Source: Paenibacillus aceris (GTDB lineage: Bacteria; Bacillota; Bacilli; Paenibacillales; NBRC-103111). From it: a DNA stretch of 64,000 bases. The notes beneath the pieces were generated by a model, which saw only the letters and a program-made list of their open reading frames with translations, searched no databases and was not told the DNA's origin. The stretch is taken from positions 1-64,000 of the forward strand of contig NZ_JAGGKV010000024.1 of NCBI RefSeq assembly GCF_017874035.1, read 5' to 3'. Shown one piece after another: positions 26,963 to 36,500 of this stretch (the first letter of the stretch is position 1; every line of letters starts with the position of its first letter). A program made the position numbers and the translations under genes.

Positions 26963-27668
26963 TTTTATAGCCGACCCCCCACACCGTTTTTATATATCGT
27001 GGGGATCTTGAGTTGTCTTCAAGTTTTTCACGTATATTTCGAATGTGGACCATGACGGTGTTTTCCGACTCATAGAAGGGTTCATTCCATACGCGTTCAT
27101 AGATTTTCTCCGTATTGAACACAACACCAGGGTTTCGAGCCAAAAGTTCTAATATGGCAAACTCCCGTGGTGTCAATTTGATTTCTCTGCCTTCTACCGT
27201 GACGTCGTGCGTTGTGACGTTGATGCATAGATCATCTATGGAAATAACATCCATCTTTTCGGATGTATTGGTTTGCAGGTTTCCATTCATTTGATTCAAA
27301 CGGAGATAACGGCGAAGTTGAGATTTCACTCTTGCCACTAATTCCAATGGTTGAAAAGGTTTTGTTACATAATCATCCGCACCGGTAGTCAAACCCATGA
27401 TTTTGTCCATATCCTGTGATTTGGCGGTTAACATGATAATCGGAACATTTTTACTTTCTCTGATTTTCATACACGCCTGAATGCCATCCATGCGCGGCAT
27501 CATGATGTCTAAAATCACCAAATGAACGGTTTCATTTTCAAGGTAAGCTAACCCCTCTAGTCCATCTGCTGCTTTAAGGATATTGTATCCTTCATTCGTT
27601 AGGTATATCCCCACTAAATTCCGAATTTCCTTTTCATCATCAATAATGAGAATGGTTTCTTGTGCCAT
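26952..27668 (-). CDS. OmpR-family response regulator
   Basis: ATG 27668 follows AAGGAG by 8 bases; an in-frame GTG nine bases upstream lies against the RBS. The receiver domain (about 1-120) has DDE near the start, the phospho-acceptor Asp in LVILDIMMP (about residue 54), TAKS and KPF. The C-terminal winged helix (about 140-238) has the OmpR pattern: LTPREFAILELLARNPG, VWNEPF, NTVMVHIRNIREKLE and the terminal TVWGVGYKI. Works with the overlapping kinase. Four CTTAAGA-like motifs in the divergent region are candidate binding sites. Confidence 0.94.
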   Translation of the reverse strand: MAQETILIIDDEKEIRNLVGIYLTNEGYNILKAADGLEGLAYLENETVHLVILDIMMPRMDGIQACMKIRESKNVPIIMLTAKSQDMDKIMGLTTGADDYVTKPFQPLELVARVKSQLRRYLRLNQMNGNLQTNTSEKMDVISIDDLCINVTTHDVTVEGREIKLTPREFAILELLARNPGVVFNTEKIYERVWNEPFYESENTVMVHIRNIREKLEDNSRSPRYIKTVWGVGYKIEL

Positions 27669-27709
27669 TGAAAGCACTCCTTTCTGTGCTTACAGTGTAC
27701 TCTACTTCT

Positions 27710-27804
27710 CTTAAGAAAAAAGAACGTATTTTCTTAAGAGTTTCTGAAGTTCGTTCTAGACTTTTAAGAAATTCTTCAGAGGCATTGTCATTTTTCCTTA
27801 AGAA
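27710..27804. promoter_or_regulatory. Cluster of four CTTAAGA motifs in the divergent control region
   Basis: CTTAAGAA (27710-27717), CTTAAGAG (27733-27740), TTTTAAGAA (27762-27770) and CCTTAAGAA (27796-27804) occur within 95 bases between the response regulator and PAP2 genes. Several are followed by a further TTC or TTTC. A repeated AT-rich motif here suggests operator sites for the OmpR-type regulator, controlling both its own operon and the PAP2 operon. This is inference from position and repetition. Confidence 0.45.
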
Positions 27805-27845
27805 CTTTCAGGTAACATTACATTCAGACGAGGAGGACGTAGACA

Positions 27846-28514
27846 ATGGATGACAAATGGAAATTAGCTGGGTTATTTAGTTTTCTGCTAAGTATACCGG
27901 CTATCATGATGATTTATCCTTATTTAAATACACCCGAGAATGGTGTTCATACGCTTGTTACGGATTTTGATAAAGCTATTCCAGTTGTAAAAATTTTTGT
28001 GCTTCCCTACATTGCTTGGATAGGTTATTTGGCAATCACGTTAATTTACCTCTGTTTCAAAGATCGCAGGCTTGCATTCAAAACGATCCTTGTTTTTGAC
28101 CTTGGGTTACTGGTCTGTTTTCTCGTTTATTATTTTTTTCAAACGGAAGGGCCGGTACGCCCGGAGATCATGGGCCATGATTGGATATCTGATCTACTTC
28201 ATTATGTATATCAGATCGACCATCCATACAATAGTTTTCCGAGCATTCACGTCATGAGCAGTTATTTAATGATTCGAGCCATTCGTAACAGTTCGTGGAA
28301 AAACGCGTGGATCCAGTGGATCATCGGATTGTGCTCAACCTCCATTATCCTTGCGACTTTGTTTATCAAACAACATGTCATCATGGACGTGGCAGCCGCC
28401 ATATTATTGGTTGAGTGTTTATTTAAAGGGGTAGAACTTGTGTATCGGTGGTTGTCCGCACCAAACATGTATAACACAATTAAAGGAGTTGAGATCAATG
28501 AAAATCGTAAATAA
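27846..28514 (+). CDS. PAP2-family membrane phosphatase / lipid phosphotransferase
   Basis: A 222-residue membrane protein with about six helices. PAP2 motifs are visible: GPVRPE (motif 1 region, near residue 102), SFPSIHVM (motif 2, near 127) and FIKQHVIMDVAAA (motif 3, catalytic His near 180). The SFPSIH/KQHVIMD form is closest to the inositolphosphotransferase-like branch of the family. It probably removes phosphate from, or transfers head groups onto, a membrane lipid. RBS GAGGAGG precedes ATG. It overlaps the next gene by 17 bases, so the two are translationally coupled. Confidence 0.9.
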   Translation: MDDKWKLAGLFSFLLSIPAIMMIYPYLNTPENGVHTLVTDFDKAIPVVKIFVLPYIAWIGYLAITLIYLCFKDRRLAFKTILVFDLGLLVCFLVYYFFQTEGPVRPEIMGHDWISDLLHYVYQIDHPYNSFPSIHVMSSYLMIRAIRNSSWKNAWIQWIIGLCSTSIILATLFIKQHVIMDVAAAILLVECLFKGVELVYRWLSAPNMYNTIKGVEINENRK

Positions 28515-29667
28515 ACATAAAGTTTTGATCCTTACCGGTAATTACGGAGATGGCCATATTCAAGTTGCCCAAGCCCTGCATGATGCGATGCGAGTTCGAT
28601 ATCCAGATTCGGAGCCTGTCATTATTGATTTTATGGAATGGGTCCATCCCTATGTGAATCATTTAAGCCGGTTCGTTTACCTCCAAGGCGTGAAAACATT
28701 CCCTCAGGTTTATGGTTATCTTTATCAGAAAACGCGGCGAGAGAACTCATTGTCGAATATGATAAAGACCATTTTTTCTTCAGGCATCGGACGGATGATG
28801 AAATTGATCAATGAAGTACAACCAACGGTTGTAGTTAGCACGTTCCCTTTGGCAGCCGGCGTGATGTCAAAATTGAAATCATATGGTTTAACCGATATTC
28901 CTACAGTGACGACCATTACCGATCATACGGACCATAGTTCCTGGATTTATCCTTATACGGATCAATATATCGTCGGCTCGAGAAATGTTCGTGATTCTTT
29001 GATTGACTTAGGCGTTGAAGAGGCGCGGATTGCGGATACAGGAATTCCTATTCGATCGCAATTTTCACAGTCCTTTAATCGGGAGTTACTAGCAGAGAAG
29101 CATGGTTTAGATCCTCGTATGCATACCGTATTAGTAATGGGAGGCGGATGTGGCATGATTGGAGAAGGCAGCTCCACCATCCAAGCGTTCGATGCCTTGT
29201 CACTACCTGTACAATTCATCATTGTTTGCGGAAATAACGAAAAACTCCGTATGCAGCTGAGTGAAAAACGGAAGAGTTCCAAACATCGCATTCATCTTAC
29301 CGGATATATTAATTATGTTCATGAATTAATGGCGGTTTCCGATCTTATGATTACAAAACCAGGGGGCGTTACGACTTTTGAGGCGATTGCCATGGAATTG
29401 CCTATGCTTCTTTATAAGCCAATTCCCGGTCAAGAACAGGATAATGCGCAATTTTTGGTTGGTTCAGGTGTAGCGATTCAAGCAGAAACAGCTTGTGATC
29501 TTACATTACTTTTATCACAATTGCTTCATGATGCAAAACTTCTTCAACGAATGAGAGAAAATACAAAACAATTCCATCCTAAAGAATCCGCGTATGCATC
29601 CGTAGAAGTAATTTTTGAAGCAAAAGAAGTTAATAATAGAGGCAATAAAGTAAGGAAGTACTCCTGA
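28498..29667 (+). CDS. MGDG-synthase/UgtP-like glycosyltransferase (GT28 type)
   Basis: The start ATG 28498 follows AAAGGAG by 7 bases. About 389 residues with the two-domain GT-B layout of diacylglycerol glucosyl/galactosyltransferases: N-terminal TGNYGDGHIQVAQAL (glycine-rich, membrane/acceptor side), PTVVVSTFP, and ITDHTDHSSWIYPYTDQYIV; C-terminal VMGGGCGMIGEG, ICGNN-like VCGNNEKLR, and the nucleotide-sugar site TKPGGVTTFEAIAMELPMLLYKPIPGQEQDNA. It should add a sugar to diacylglycerol at the inner membrane face. Flanked by PAP2 and polysaccharide deacetylase genes. Confidence 0.92.
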   Translation: MKIVNKHKVLILTGNYGDGHIQVAQALHDAMRVRYPDSEPVIIDFMEWVHPYVNHLSRFVYLQGVKTFPQVYGYLYQKTRRENSLSNMIKTIFSSGIGRMMKLINEVQPTVVVSTFPLAAGVMSKLKSYGLTDIPTVTTITDHTDHSSWIYPYTDQYIVGSRNVRDSLIDLGVEEARIADTGIPIRSQFSQSFNRELLAEKHGLDPRMHTVLVMGGGCGMIGEGSSTIQAFDALSLPVQFIIVCGNNEKLRMQLSEKRKSSKHRIHLTGYINYVHELMAVSDLMITKPGGVTTFEAIAMELPMLLYKPIPGQEQDNAQFLVGSGVAIQAETACDLTLLLSQLLHDAKLLQRMRENTKQFHPKESAYASVEVIFEAKEVNNRGNKVRKYS

Positions 29668-29709
29668 GAGGTAAAGCAAGATTTATTTCTATCGATGAGG
29701 GGGAAGATT

Positions 29710-30456
29710 ATGGAGCGGATATTTATTTTTATTGTCATCGCATTGTTCGTCTATACCATTATTCCAACGATGATGATCAGACTCTTTGGTATCGGAGTTT
29801 ATAAGAAGGGAACAGCCGCGCATTCGATCGCTCTGACTTTTGATGATGGACCGGATCCGGAGTATACGCCACGTTTGCTTGATTTATTGAAGCAGCATAA
29901 TGTAAAAGCGACCTTTTTTGTCCTTGGTTTGAAGGCAAAGCAATATCCTGAACTTATCAAACGAATGCATCATGAAGGACATCTCGTTGGTGTTCACAAT
30001 TATGTACATGGGGCGAACGCCTTGATGACTCCCAAGAGAGTCCGATTGCAAGTAAACAACACAGTCAATGTGATTTATCGCATTATTGGTGAAAGACCTA
30101 TCTATTACCGGCCTCCATGGGGAATTATCAACATCTTCGATTTTCTTCTGATGAAAAACTTTCGCTTGATTCTTTGGTCGGTTATCGTAGGCGATTGGAG
30201 AAGCTCCGGCGGCAAACAAAAAATTAAACAGCGGCTGCTGTCCAAGTTAAAGGGTGGCGCGGTTATCGTTCTTCATGATAGCGGTCAAACCTTTGGAGCA
30301 GATCGGAATGCTCCCACATTCATGTTGGAGGCGCTGAATGAATTTATAGATGAAGTCTTATCTAGAGGGTATTCCTTTCTCAGAGTGGATGAAAAAATGG
30401 CGCAGGATGAACAAGTCGAATGCGTTAAGTTGAAAGAAATTCAAACGAGTTCTTAA
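29710..30456 (+). CDS. Polysaccharide deacetylase (NodB homology, CE4)
   Basis: ATG 29710 follows GAGGGGG by 6 bases; the ATG at 29695 lies within the RBS region. A membrane-anchoring helix (residues 1-25) is followed by the NodB domain: motif 1 TFDDGPD, motif 2 HNYVH (the metal-binding HxxxH), motif 3 YYRPPWG, motif 4 VGDWRS, and motif 5 VIVLHDSG. The family removes N- or O-acetyl groups from peptidoglycan, chitin-like or wall polymers, using a divalent metal. Last gene of the operon with PAP2 and the glycosyltransferase; together they suggest envelope remodelling. Confidence 0.93.
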   Translation: MERIFIFIVIALFVYTIIPTMMIRLFGIGVYKKGTAAHSIALTFDDGPDPEYTPRLLDLLKQHNVKATFFVLGLKAKQYPELIKRMHHEGHLVGVHNYVHGANALMTPKRVRLQVNNTVNVIYRIIGERPIYYRPPWGIINIFDFLLMKNFRLILWSVIVGDWRSSGGKQKIKQRLLSKLKGGAVIVLHDSGQTFGADRNAPTFMLEALNEFIDEVLSRGYSFLRVDEKMAQDEQVECVKLKEIQTSS

Positions 30457-30479
30457 TGATTTCAAAATAGAGTGATTTC

Positions 30480-30655
30480 CCAGAAGAGAGGCGAAAAGGC
30501 CGCTTCGCGGCCGTCTCTTGCTGAAAAGTAGCCGCAATCCCGCGAAATCTCCAGCGAGAAAGCCGAAAAGGCCCTCTCACAGTCGGAACCCCCCGAGCCC
30601 GGCCGAGAGGGCCTGAAAGCCGTCTCGTTCCCATTTTGCGCCGAGAAGCAGCCAT
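30480..30655 (+). repeat. GC-rich double-hairpin intergenic element
   Basis: This block is much richer in G+C than its surroundings. Hairpin 1 (30485-30519) pairs AGAGA with TCTCT and GGCCGC with GCGGCC. Hairpin 2 has perfect 10-base arms AGGCCCTCTC (30569-30578) and GAGAGGGCCT (30605-30614). The string GAAAAGGC occurs in both halves. It could end the deacetylase transcript, but lacks a T-run. The short ORFs across it are not coding-like. The rest of the 590-base gap (30656-31049) holds a CRE and no gene. Confidence 0.6.
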
Positions 30656-30861
30656 AATAATTGATCGGATCGTCTGTAATTGTGGAAGGAATCCCCTATG
30701 ATTATTTTTTAAACTTATAGTATCTTTAGATAAAATCCGGACTATTTTCTACCGATTTTTCCTCCTTAGATCTAACACCACAAGTGCTGCTCTCAGCTCC
30801 CCCTGCCTTTGTCTGCCATAAGACTTCAAGACTACAGTAGAATACAAAACCTTAACATTCA

Positions 30862-30875
30862 TGAAAACGTTACCA
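30862..30875 (+). promoter_or_regulatory. Catabolite-responsive element of the pectin operon
   Basis: TGAAAACGTTACCA fits the CRE consensus (TGNAANCGNTNNCA) at every fixed position. It lies about 190 bases before the first pectin-operon gene. Confidence 0.65.
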
Positions 30876-31049
30876 AATCCGCTGAATATTTGCTGCTGAT
30901 CAACGTATATTGCGCTCTTAACTTTTGTGAAGGGGGGGATGACTTTGTCATTCGTATAAAGAAGGGAGGATCAGCTTATCGTCCAAATCGTTAGAACAGG
31001 TTATCTTAAACTGGTCAGATGAAAATATTCAATGGAGGTGTCTATTGCC

Positions 31050-33527
31050 TTGCGTAAAAAGGGTAATCAGATTGCGCTAGTGTTATGCTTAGCGCTGCTT
31101 TTCAACGTGCTTATGGTTTGCCCTGATAACGTTCCAACGGTATCAGCGGAAAGTGGCAGTTCCTCAGTCATGGACAATACCTATGAACCCGTTTCGGTTT
31201 TTGATAAGGATTTCACCACTACGCCTCTCGGATTAACGGGTTCCGATCTGGGGTTTGATTATTCCTCCTATACTTCAGGCACGGCTTCTGCCGTGATCGA
31301 AGCGGATCCCTATACGGGGACTCGTGCTCTTCATCTTAAAGCTAACGGTATTGTAACGGATGGAGCATTAAGAAATGAATTTCAAATCAGTAAAACCTTC
31401 GGAGAGCCTTACACGGGAACGATCTCAACGGAAATTACTTTCATGCAAACAGGCACTAAAAAAGATGACCGCATCATTCAATTTTTCCCTTCATCCGGAA
31501 CGACATTTTTGGTTGGCGCAGGCGTGACGGCTGACAAAGGTTTGGGATACCTCTTATCGACAGCGCCATCAGGTTCGTTAGGTCAGTATCAATTAGGCGA
31601 ATGGCATACCATAAGATTGGATTTTAATACAGTTTCCCAAAAATACAGCTTATACTACGACGGTAACATTGTACAAGCCCGGAACAATATGAACAAAAGT
31701 CTTCCCATTTATAATCTGAAGAGATTAGTTATTGCAGCACCCGGTACCTCAGGGGATCTTTGGATTCGCGGCGTTAAAGTGACTCATTCTCCATTCATGC
31801 CAGAGCCGCCGGCTCCGAAAATCGTTTCTTCCGGATCACGCAACTCAAGGGTTATGTGGACATCGGAGCACTATGCCTACGCTTCAAAGTATCGGCTTCG
31901 AATTAAGGTGAAGGGTGAGTCGAATTGGAGACCGATTGGGAATGCTACCACATTTTTTAAGGATTATACGGGGACGAATCTAATCCCGGCTTCAGATATT
32001 AACGCATTTTACGATAGCGCAAAATTAGCATCCACACCCCTAGTAAACGGCCAGACTTATACATTAGGCTTGTCTGTTGTTACCCGTGATGAATCCGGTG
32101 TATACAATAATGGGGTTCCAAGAGATTTTGAAAGTACAATAACGGAATTTGACGGCACGCCATATGCAACAACACCTGTACCGACAACGGATACCAGTGT
32201 CATTGACCAGCTTACATCGTCTGCGAACTATTATGGATACTTGTGGAAATTGCAAGATGGTTCGAAAATAGGGGACTATCCGTTTTTGGATAACGCCACC
32301 ATTCAGTTCGAGGCAATTCCTAATAAATATGCAAGTATGGATCGCATAGTCACCACACACAAGGACGTGATGAGATACCCCTTAGGTGCTGACGGTCCCG
32401 TACAAAATCAGCTTATCGGTTTCAATGTGAAGGATCAAACGACGGTATATGTGGCAATGGATAAAAACGCTACTCTGCCGGCATGGCTAGCCGACTGGAC
32501 CAACACCGGTGATGTTATTAAGATGACGGGTGCGAATTCGGGATACACATTCAATATTTATAAAAAGAGTTTTGCCGCAGGTTCTTCCGTGCTGCTGGGC
32601 TATAACGATTACGCTAATTTTGATCTCTCAAAGAACGCCGGCTACTTTGTTATGGCTGAAAGAGTCACAACCGGATTGAAGCTAGATCCAGTTACCGAAT
32701 GGGTGAACACATCTACGTATAAATTATCAGGCTCCGTGAGCGAAAGTGTCTATGTATCGGTATATCAAAATAAAGCTCCCGTAACGCTGCCAATGGGCGG
32801 TTTTATAAGCGGCGGAGGAAGTTTTGAGTGGAATCTGGACTTAGTGTCAGGTGCGAACTTGTTTGAAGTTTATGCCAATCGCGATAAATCAACGTTCTTC
32901 GATCGTGTCGAGGCAACCGTTAATCAGGACAGTATCGTTCCCGAAATACGCATTCCAACGCCGCCAACAGCTGTTAGAGAAGCCGTCTATATGCTTGAAG
33001 GATCCTTAAGTAAAGCGGCCAGCCTAACCATTAAATTAAATGGTGCGAATGTAGTGGATTCTGTCTATCAAGAAGCCAATCAGTCTTTCTCCTATCCGCT
33101 GACATTAGAAGAAGGGAATAATTCCATTGAAGTTTCTACCATCGATTTAGCTGGTAATACCAACAAAACAAGTTACACAATGGCCTACATTTTCTGGGCA
33201 GGACAAGGCATTATCAATGATTCGAGTGGAAATTCTGTACATACACTTACAGCTTCGAAGGATATATTTGCTGAAAAGAAAGTCGTTAATACGACGGCGA
33301 GCAAGAAGCAGCTAACCCTATGGTTTATTCTGTATGACGTAAACAATACGATGATCGACTTTTCTTCATCCATTGCGGAGCTTAAGCCAGGAGAAACAAA
33401 AACGTTAGGCGTTGGATTTACGCTACCTGCTCAAGTGACCGGATATAAAGTAAAAGTTTTTATTTGGGACAGTCTTAAGGATATTCTAGGTCAAAGTCCG
33501 CTTTCGGAAGAGCTCGTAGTGCAGTAA
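31050..33527 (+). CDS. Large secreted accessory protein of the pectin operon
   Basis: TTG 31050 is preferred: the GGAGGTG box (31034-31040) lies upstream of it, whereas the ATG at 31032 overlaps that box and has no RBS. A signal peptide ends near VSAES. A jelly-roll/LamG-like domain follows (about 30-260: EWHTIRLDFN, YSLYYDG), then an Fn3-like domain (260-380), a beta-rich domain containing WLADWTNTGDVIKMTG (390-545), and Ig-like repeats (550-715). The last 115 residues resemble the C-terminus of the neighbouring pectinesterase-lyase (GETKTLGVGFTLP, GYKVKVFIW). No catalytic motif was recognised, so a pectin-binding or adhesion role is inferred from context. It starts an operon with the next two genes. 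Confidence 0.75.
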   Translation: MRKKGNQIALVLCLALLFNVLMVCPDNVPTVSAESGSSSVMDNTYEPVSVFDKDFTTTPLGLTGSDLGFDYSSYTSGTASAVIEADPYTGTRALHLKANGIVTDGALRNEFQISKTFGEPYTGTISTEITFMQTGTKKDDRIIQFFPSSGTTFLVGAGVTADKGLGYLLSTAPSGSLGQYQLGEWHTIRLDFNTVSQKYSLYYDGNIVQARNNMNKSLPIYNLKRLVIAAPGTSGDLWIRGVKVTHSPFMPEPPAPKIVSSGSRNSRVMWTSEHYAYASKYRLRIKVKGESNWRPIGNATTFFKDYTGTNLIPASDINAFYDSAKLASTPLVNGQTYTLGLSVVTRDESGVYNNGVPRDFESTITEFDGTPYATTPVPTTDTSVIDQLTSSANYYGYLWKLQDGSKIGDYPFLDNATIQFEAIPNKYASMDRIVTTHKDVMRYPLGADGPVQNQLIGFNVKDQTTVYVAMDKNATLPAWLADWTNTGDVIKMTGANSGYTFNIYKKSFAAGSSVLLGYNDYANFDLSKNAGYFVMAERVTTGLKLDPVTEWVNTSTYKLSGSVSESVYVSVYQNKAPVTLPMGGFISGGGSFEWNLDLVSGANLFEVYANRDKSTFFDRVEATVNQDSIVPEIRIPTPPTAVREAVYMLEGSLSKAASLTIKLNGANVVDSVYQEANQSFSYPLTLEEGNNSIEVSTIDLAGNTNKTSYTMAYIFWAGQGIINDSSGNSVHTLTASKDIFAEKKVVNTTASKKQLTLWFILYDVNNTMIDFSSSIAELKPGETKTLGVGFTLPAQVTGYKVKVFIWDSLKDILGQSPLSEELVVQ

Positions 33528-33549
33528 TCATTGAATAGGAGGTTGCACA

Positions 33550-36500
33550 ATGAAGAAAGCCCTAAGTATAGGGATCTGTTTCTTGCTTATGCTAAATATT
33601 CTGCTGTTTCCTGGCGTGACCGTTGTCGATGCTGCTGAAACGAGTCAAACAGGCCAATTGTCAGCACCGGCAGATGTCGCTGCGATTGCGAATGATGGCA
33701 GCGTTGAGCTGTCGTGGTCATCTGTATCAGGAGCAAATGCGTACTCAGTTAAGAGAAGTACAGAAAGCGGCGGCCCTTATACCGTACTAACCAACACGTT
33801 AACTGCTTCTTCGTATACAGATACAAGTGTCACGAATGGTACCATTTACTACTATCTTGTAAGTGCTTCCAATACAAGCGGTGAAAGCAGCCCTAGTGGG
33901 GAAATTATTGCGAATCCTGCCATGGTATTGACTGTGGCTCAAAACGGAACCGGCGATTTTTCCAGTATCAAGTCTGCTCTTGAATCGATCCCTAGCAACA
34001 ATTCATCTAGAAAGATTATTTACATCAAAGAGGGATCCTATAACGAAAAAATCTCTGTCACTGTGCCTTATGTGTCTTTAATCGGTGCGGGCAAGGATAA
34101 AACCAGGATTTTTTACAATGATAATGAATTTACACCAACCTCGAGCGGCGCAACCTCAACACTAGCTGCTTTGGATACGGCGACGATTACCGTCGGTGGA
34201 ACGAAGGATAGGCCGGATGGTACAAAAACGACAGCAAATAATTTTTATGCAGCTAACTTAACCTTAGAGAATTCCTCTGATGTTACGAAAGGCCGAGCAC
34301 TAGCTGCGCGCGTCATTGCAGATCAAGTGGTCTTCGAGAATGTCAGATTTATCGGTTATCAAGATACCCTTTACGTAGGAGTCACCTACTACGATAAAAC
34401 CAGCAGACAATATTATCGCAATTGTGAAATCATGGGATCCGTTGATTTTATTTATGGGCCGGCAACTGCGGCTGTTTTCGATCATTCTGACATCGTCAGC
34501 AGGAACGGTCCTTCACGCTCTGGAGGATACATTACAGCAGCCGCTACCCAAAATCCAACCGGCGAACTTCCCGGAATCGTGTTTATGAACTCCCGTTTAT
34601 TGAAGGACAGCACGACGCAAGGAAAACACTACTTAGGGCGTCCTTGGCAGGACCAGCCAACCGTACGTTTTATTAATACGTGGATGGATGAACATATTCA
34701 CCAAGACGGTTGGACGGTCATGACGGATAATCTTACTTACCATTACTCCGAGTACAATAGCTCGGGACCTGGCGCAAGTCCAACTACGCGAAAGCTGCAA
34801 AACGACACAGATCCCAGTCATTTTGCTATGACTGCAGAACAGGCAAGCCTGTTTACGATACCTCGTATATTTGGAGGATGGGATCCAAGCCGGAGAGTTA
34901 TTTACCCGAAACTCTTCGAATCTGTTGTACCCATTAAGGATCCTGCGCTGCCGGACGGAACTTTGGGCGCTTACACCAAGCCAGTCATCGTTTATATGGA
35001 AGTGAACAACGATGCCCCGGCTGCGGATCGAGTGCAGTACCGTTTAAATGATGGACAATGGGTATTTTACACAAAAGAATTTACGGTTAGCGATACAGGC
35101 ACACACACCATTGAATATCGGTACGTTGACGCAATAGGAACTCCTAGCACGAGTAAACAAATTTCGATTAAAATTGACCCTGCCGAAATAGCTAGAACAC
35201 CGGCGTTCCCAGGCGCTGAAGGCGGAGGCAAATATGTAACCGGAGGCCGTGGCGGTTCCGTATATGTGGTCAATAATCTTTTGGATTACGCGGACGGTGC
35301 TGCTCCTATCCCTGGGTCGTTTCGCGACGCCGTAAGCCAGCCAAACCGGACGATTATTTTCAGCGTATCCGGGAACATCAACTTGGTTAGACCGTTGACG
35401 ATCGGTCAGCCCAATCTTACGGTTGCCGGACAAACGGCTCCTGGCGACGGCATTGCCCTTAGCGGGTATGCGGTTAAAGTTGGCAGTGGAACGAGTACGG
35501 CAGGAGGAAATATTATTGTCAGATATATCCGATTCCGTGGCGGTGAAGCACTTCTTGACGATACGTTCAACATTACAGGAGACAATGTAATTATCGATCA
35601 CGTTTCAGGCAGTTGGAGTACGGATGAATTATTCTCTTCGGAGAATAACAAAAATTTTACGCTCCAATGGAGTTTCATCACGAACAGCTTAAACCACTCC
35701 ATTCACACGAAAGGCCCTCATGGCTACGGCGGTATATGGGGAGGATCGAATATCACGTTTGCACACAATTTGATTACTAACCATATTAACCGCAATGTTC
35801 GGTTTGCACGGGCGACGGATATCGTGAATTACCCTCAGAAGATTGACTATCGTAACAACGTTATTTATAACTGGGCAGGCAATACGGCATATGGCGGGGA
35901 AATGGCAACAGGGATTAACATGATCAACAATTATTATAAGCCGGGGCCTAATACGTATAACGCTTTTAACCGAATTGTCGCGCCCTCGGCTGGGGATGCA
36001 GGCGGAGGAGCCTTTTATGTCAACGGAAATTATGTTGTAGGCGATCCTGAAGTAACAGCGAATAACTTGGTGAAAAATTCGAACGGTTCTTACAAAGCAA
36101 TAAACCCGGATTCCACTTTCACACTCAAATCGACACCATTTATTTATCCGGATGCGAATAATCCCGTTGGCGGACCGACATCAACAGATTCTGCTGAAGT
36201 GGCCTATGAGAAAGTACTGCTCCATGGAGGGGCCTCCATTCCGAAGCGGGATTCGCTTGATGCCCGTATCGTGAGTGAAGTGAAAAACGGAACCGGAAGA
36301 ACCGTAAACAAGATTGCAAACGATGGCGGTTTGCCGGAATTAATGTCCGCGCCAGCACCGGTTGACACCGACGGCGACGGCATGCCGGACGATTGGGAAC
36401 TTGCACATGGTTTGGATCCAAACGATAACGGTCTGGATTCCGCCCACAATAAAATCCCAAGCAACCCAAATGGCAGCTTCGGCGATATAAACGGGAACGG

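Noticed and set aside
27662-27853. 63-codon + frame in the divergent control region
   Set aside because: It covers the repeated CTTAAGA motifs and promoter region, has no RBS, and ends inside the PAP2 start.
30425-30655. 76-codon minus-strand frame over the GC-rich hairpins
   Set aside because: Arg/Gly/Pro-rich translation comes from the hairpin DNA; it overlaps the end of the deacetylase gene and has no RBS.
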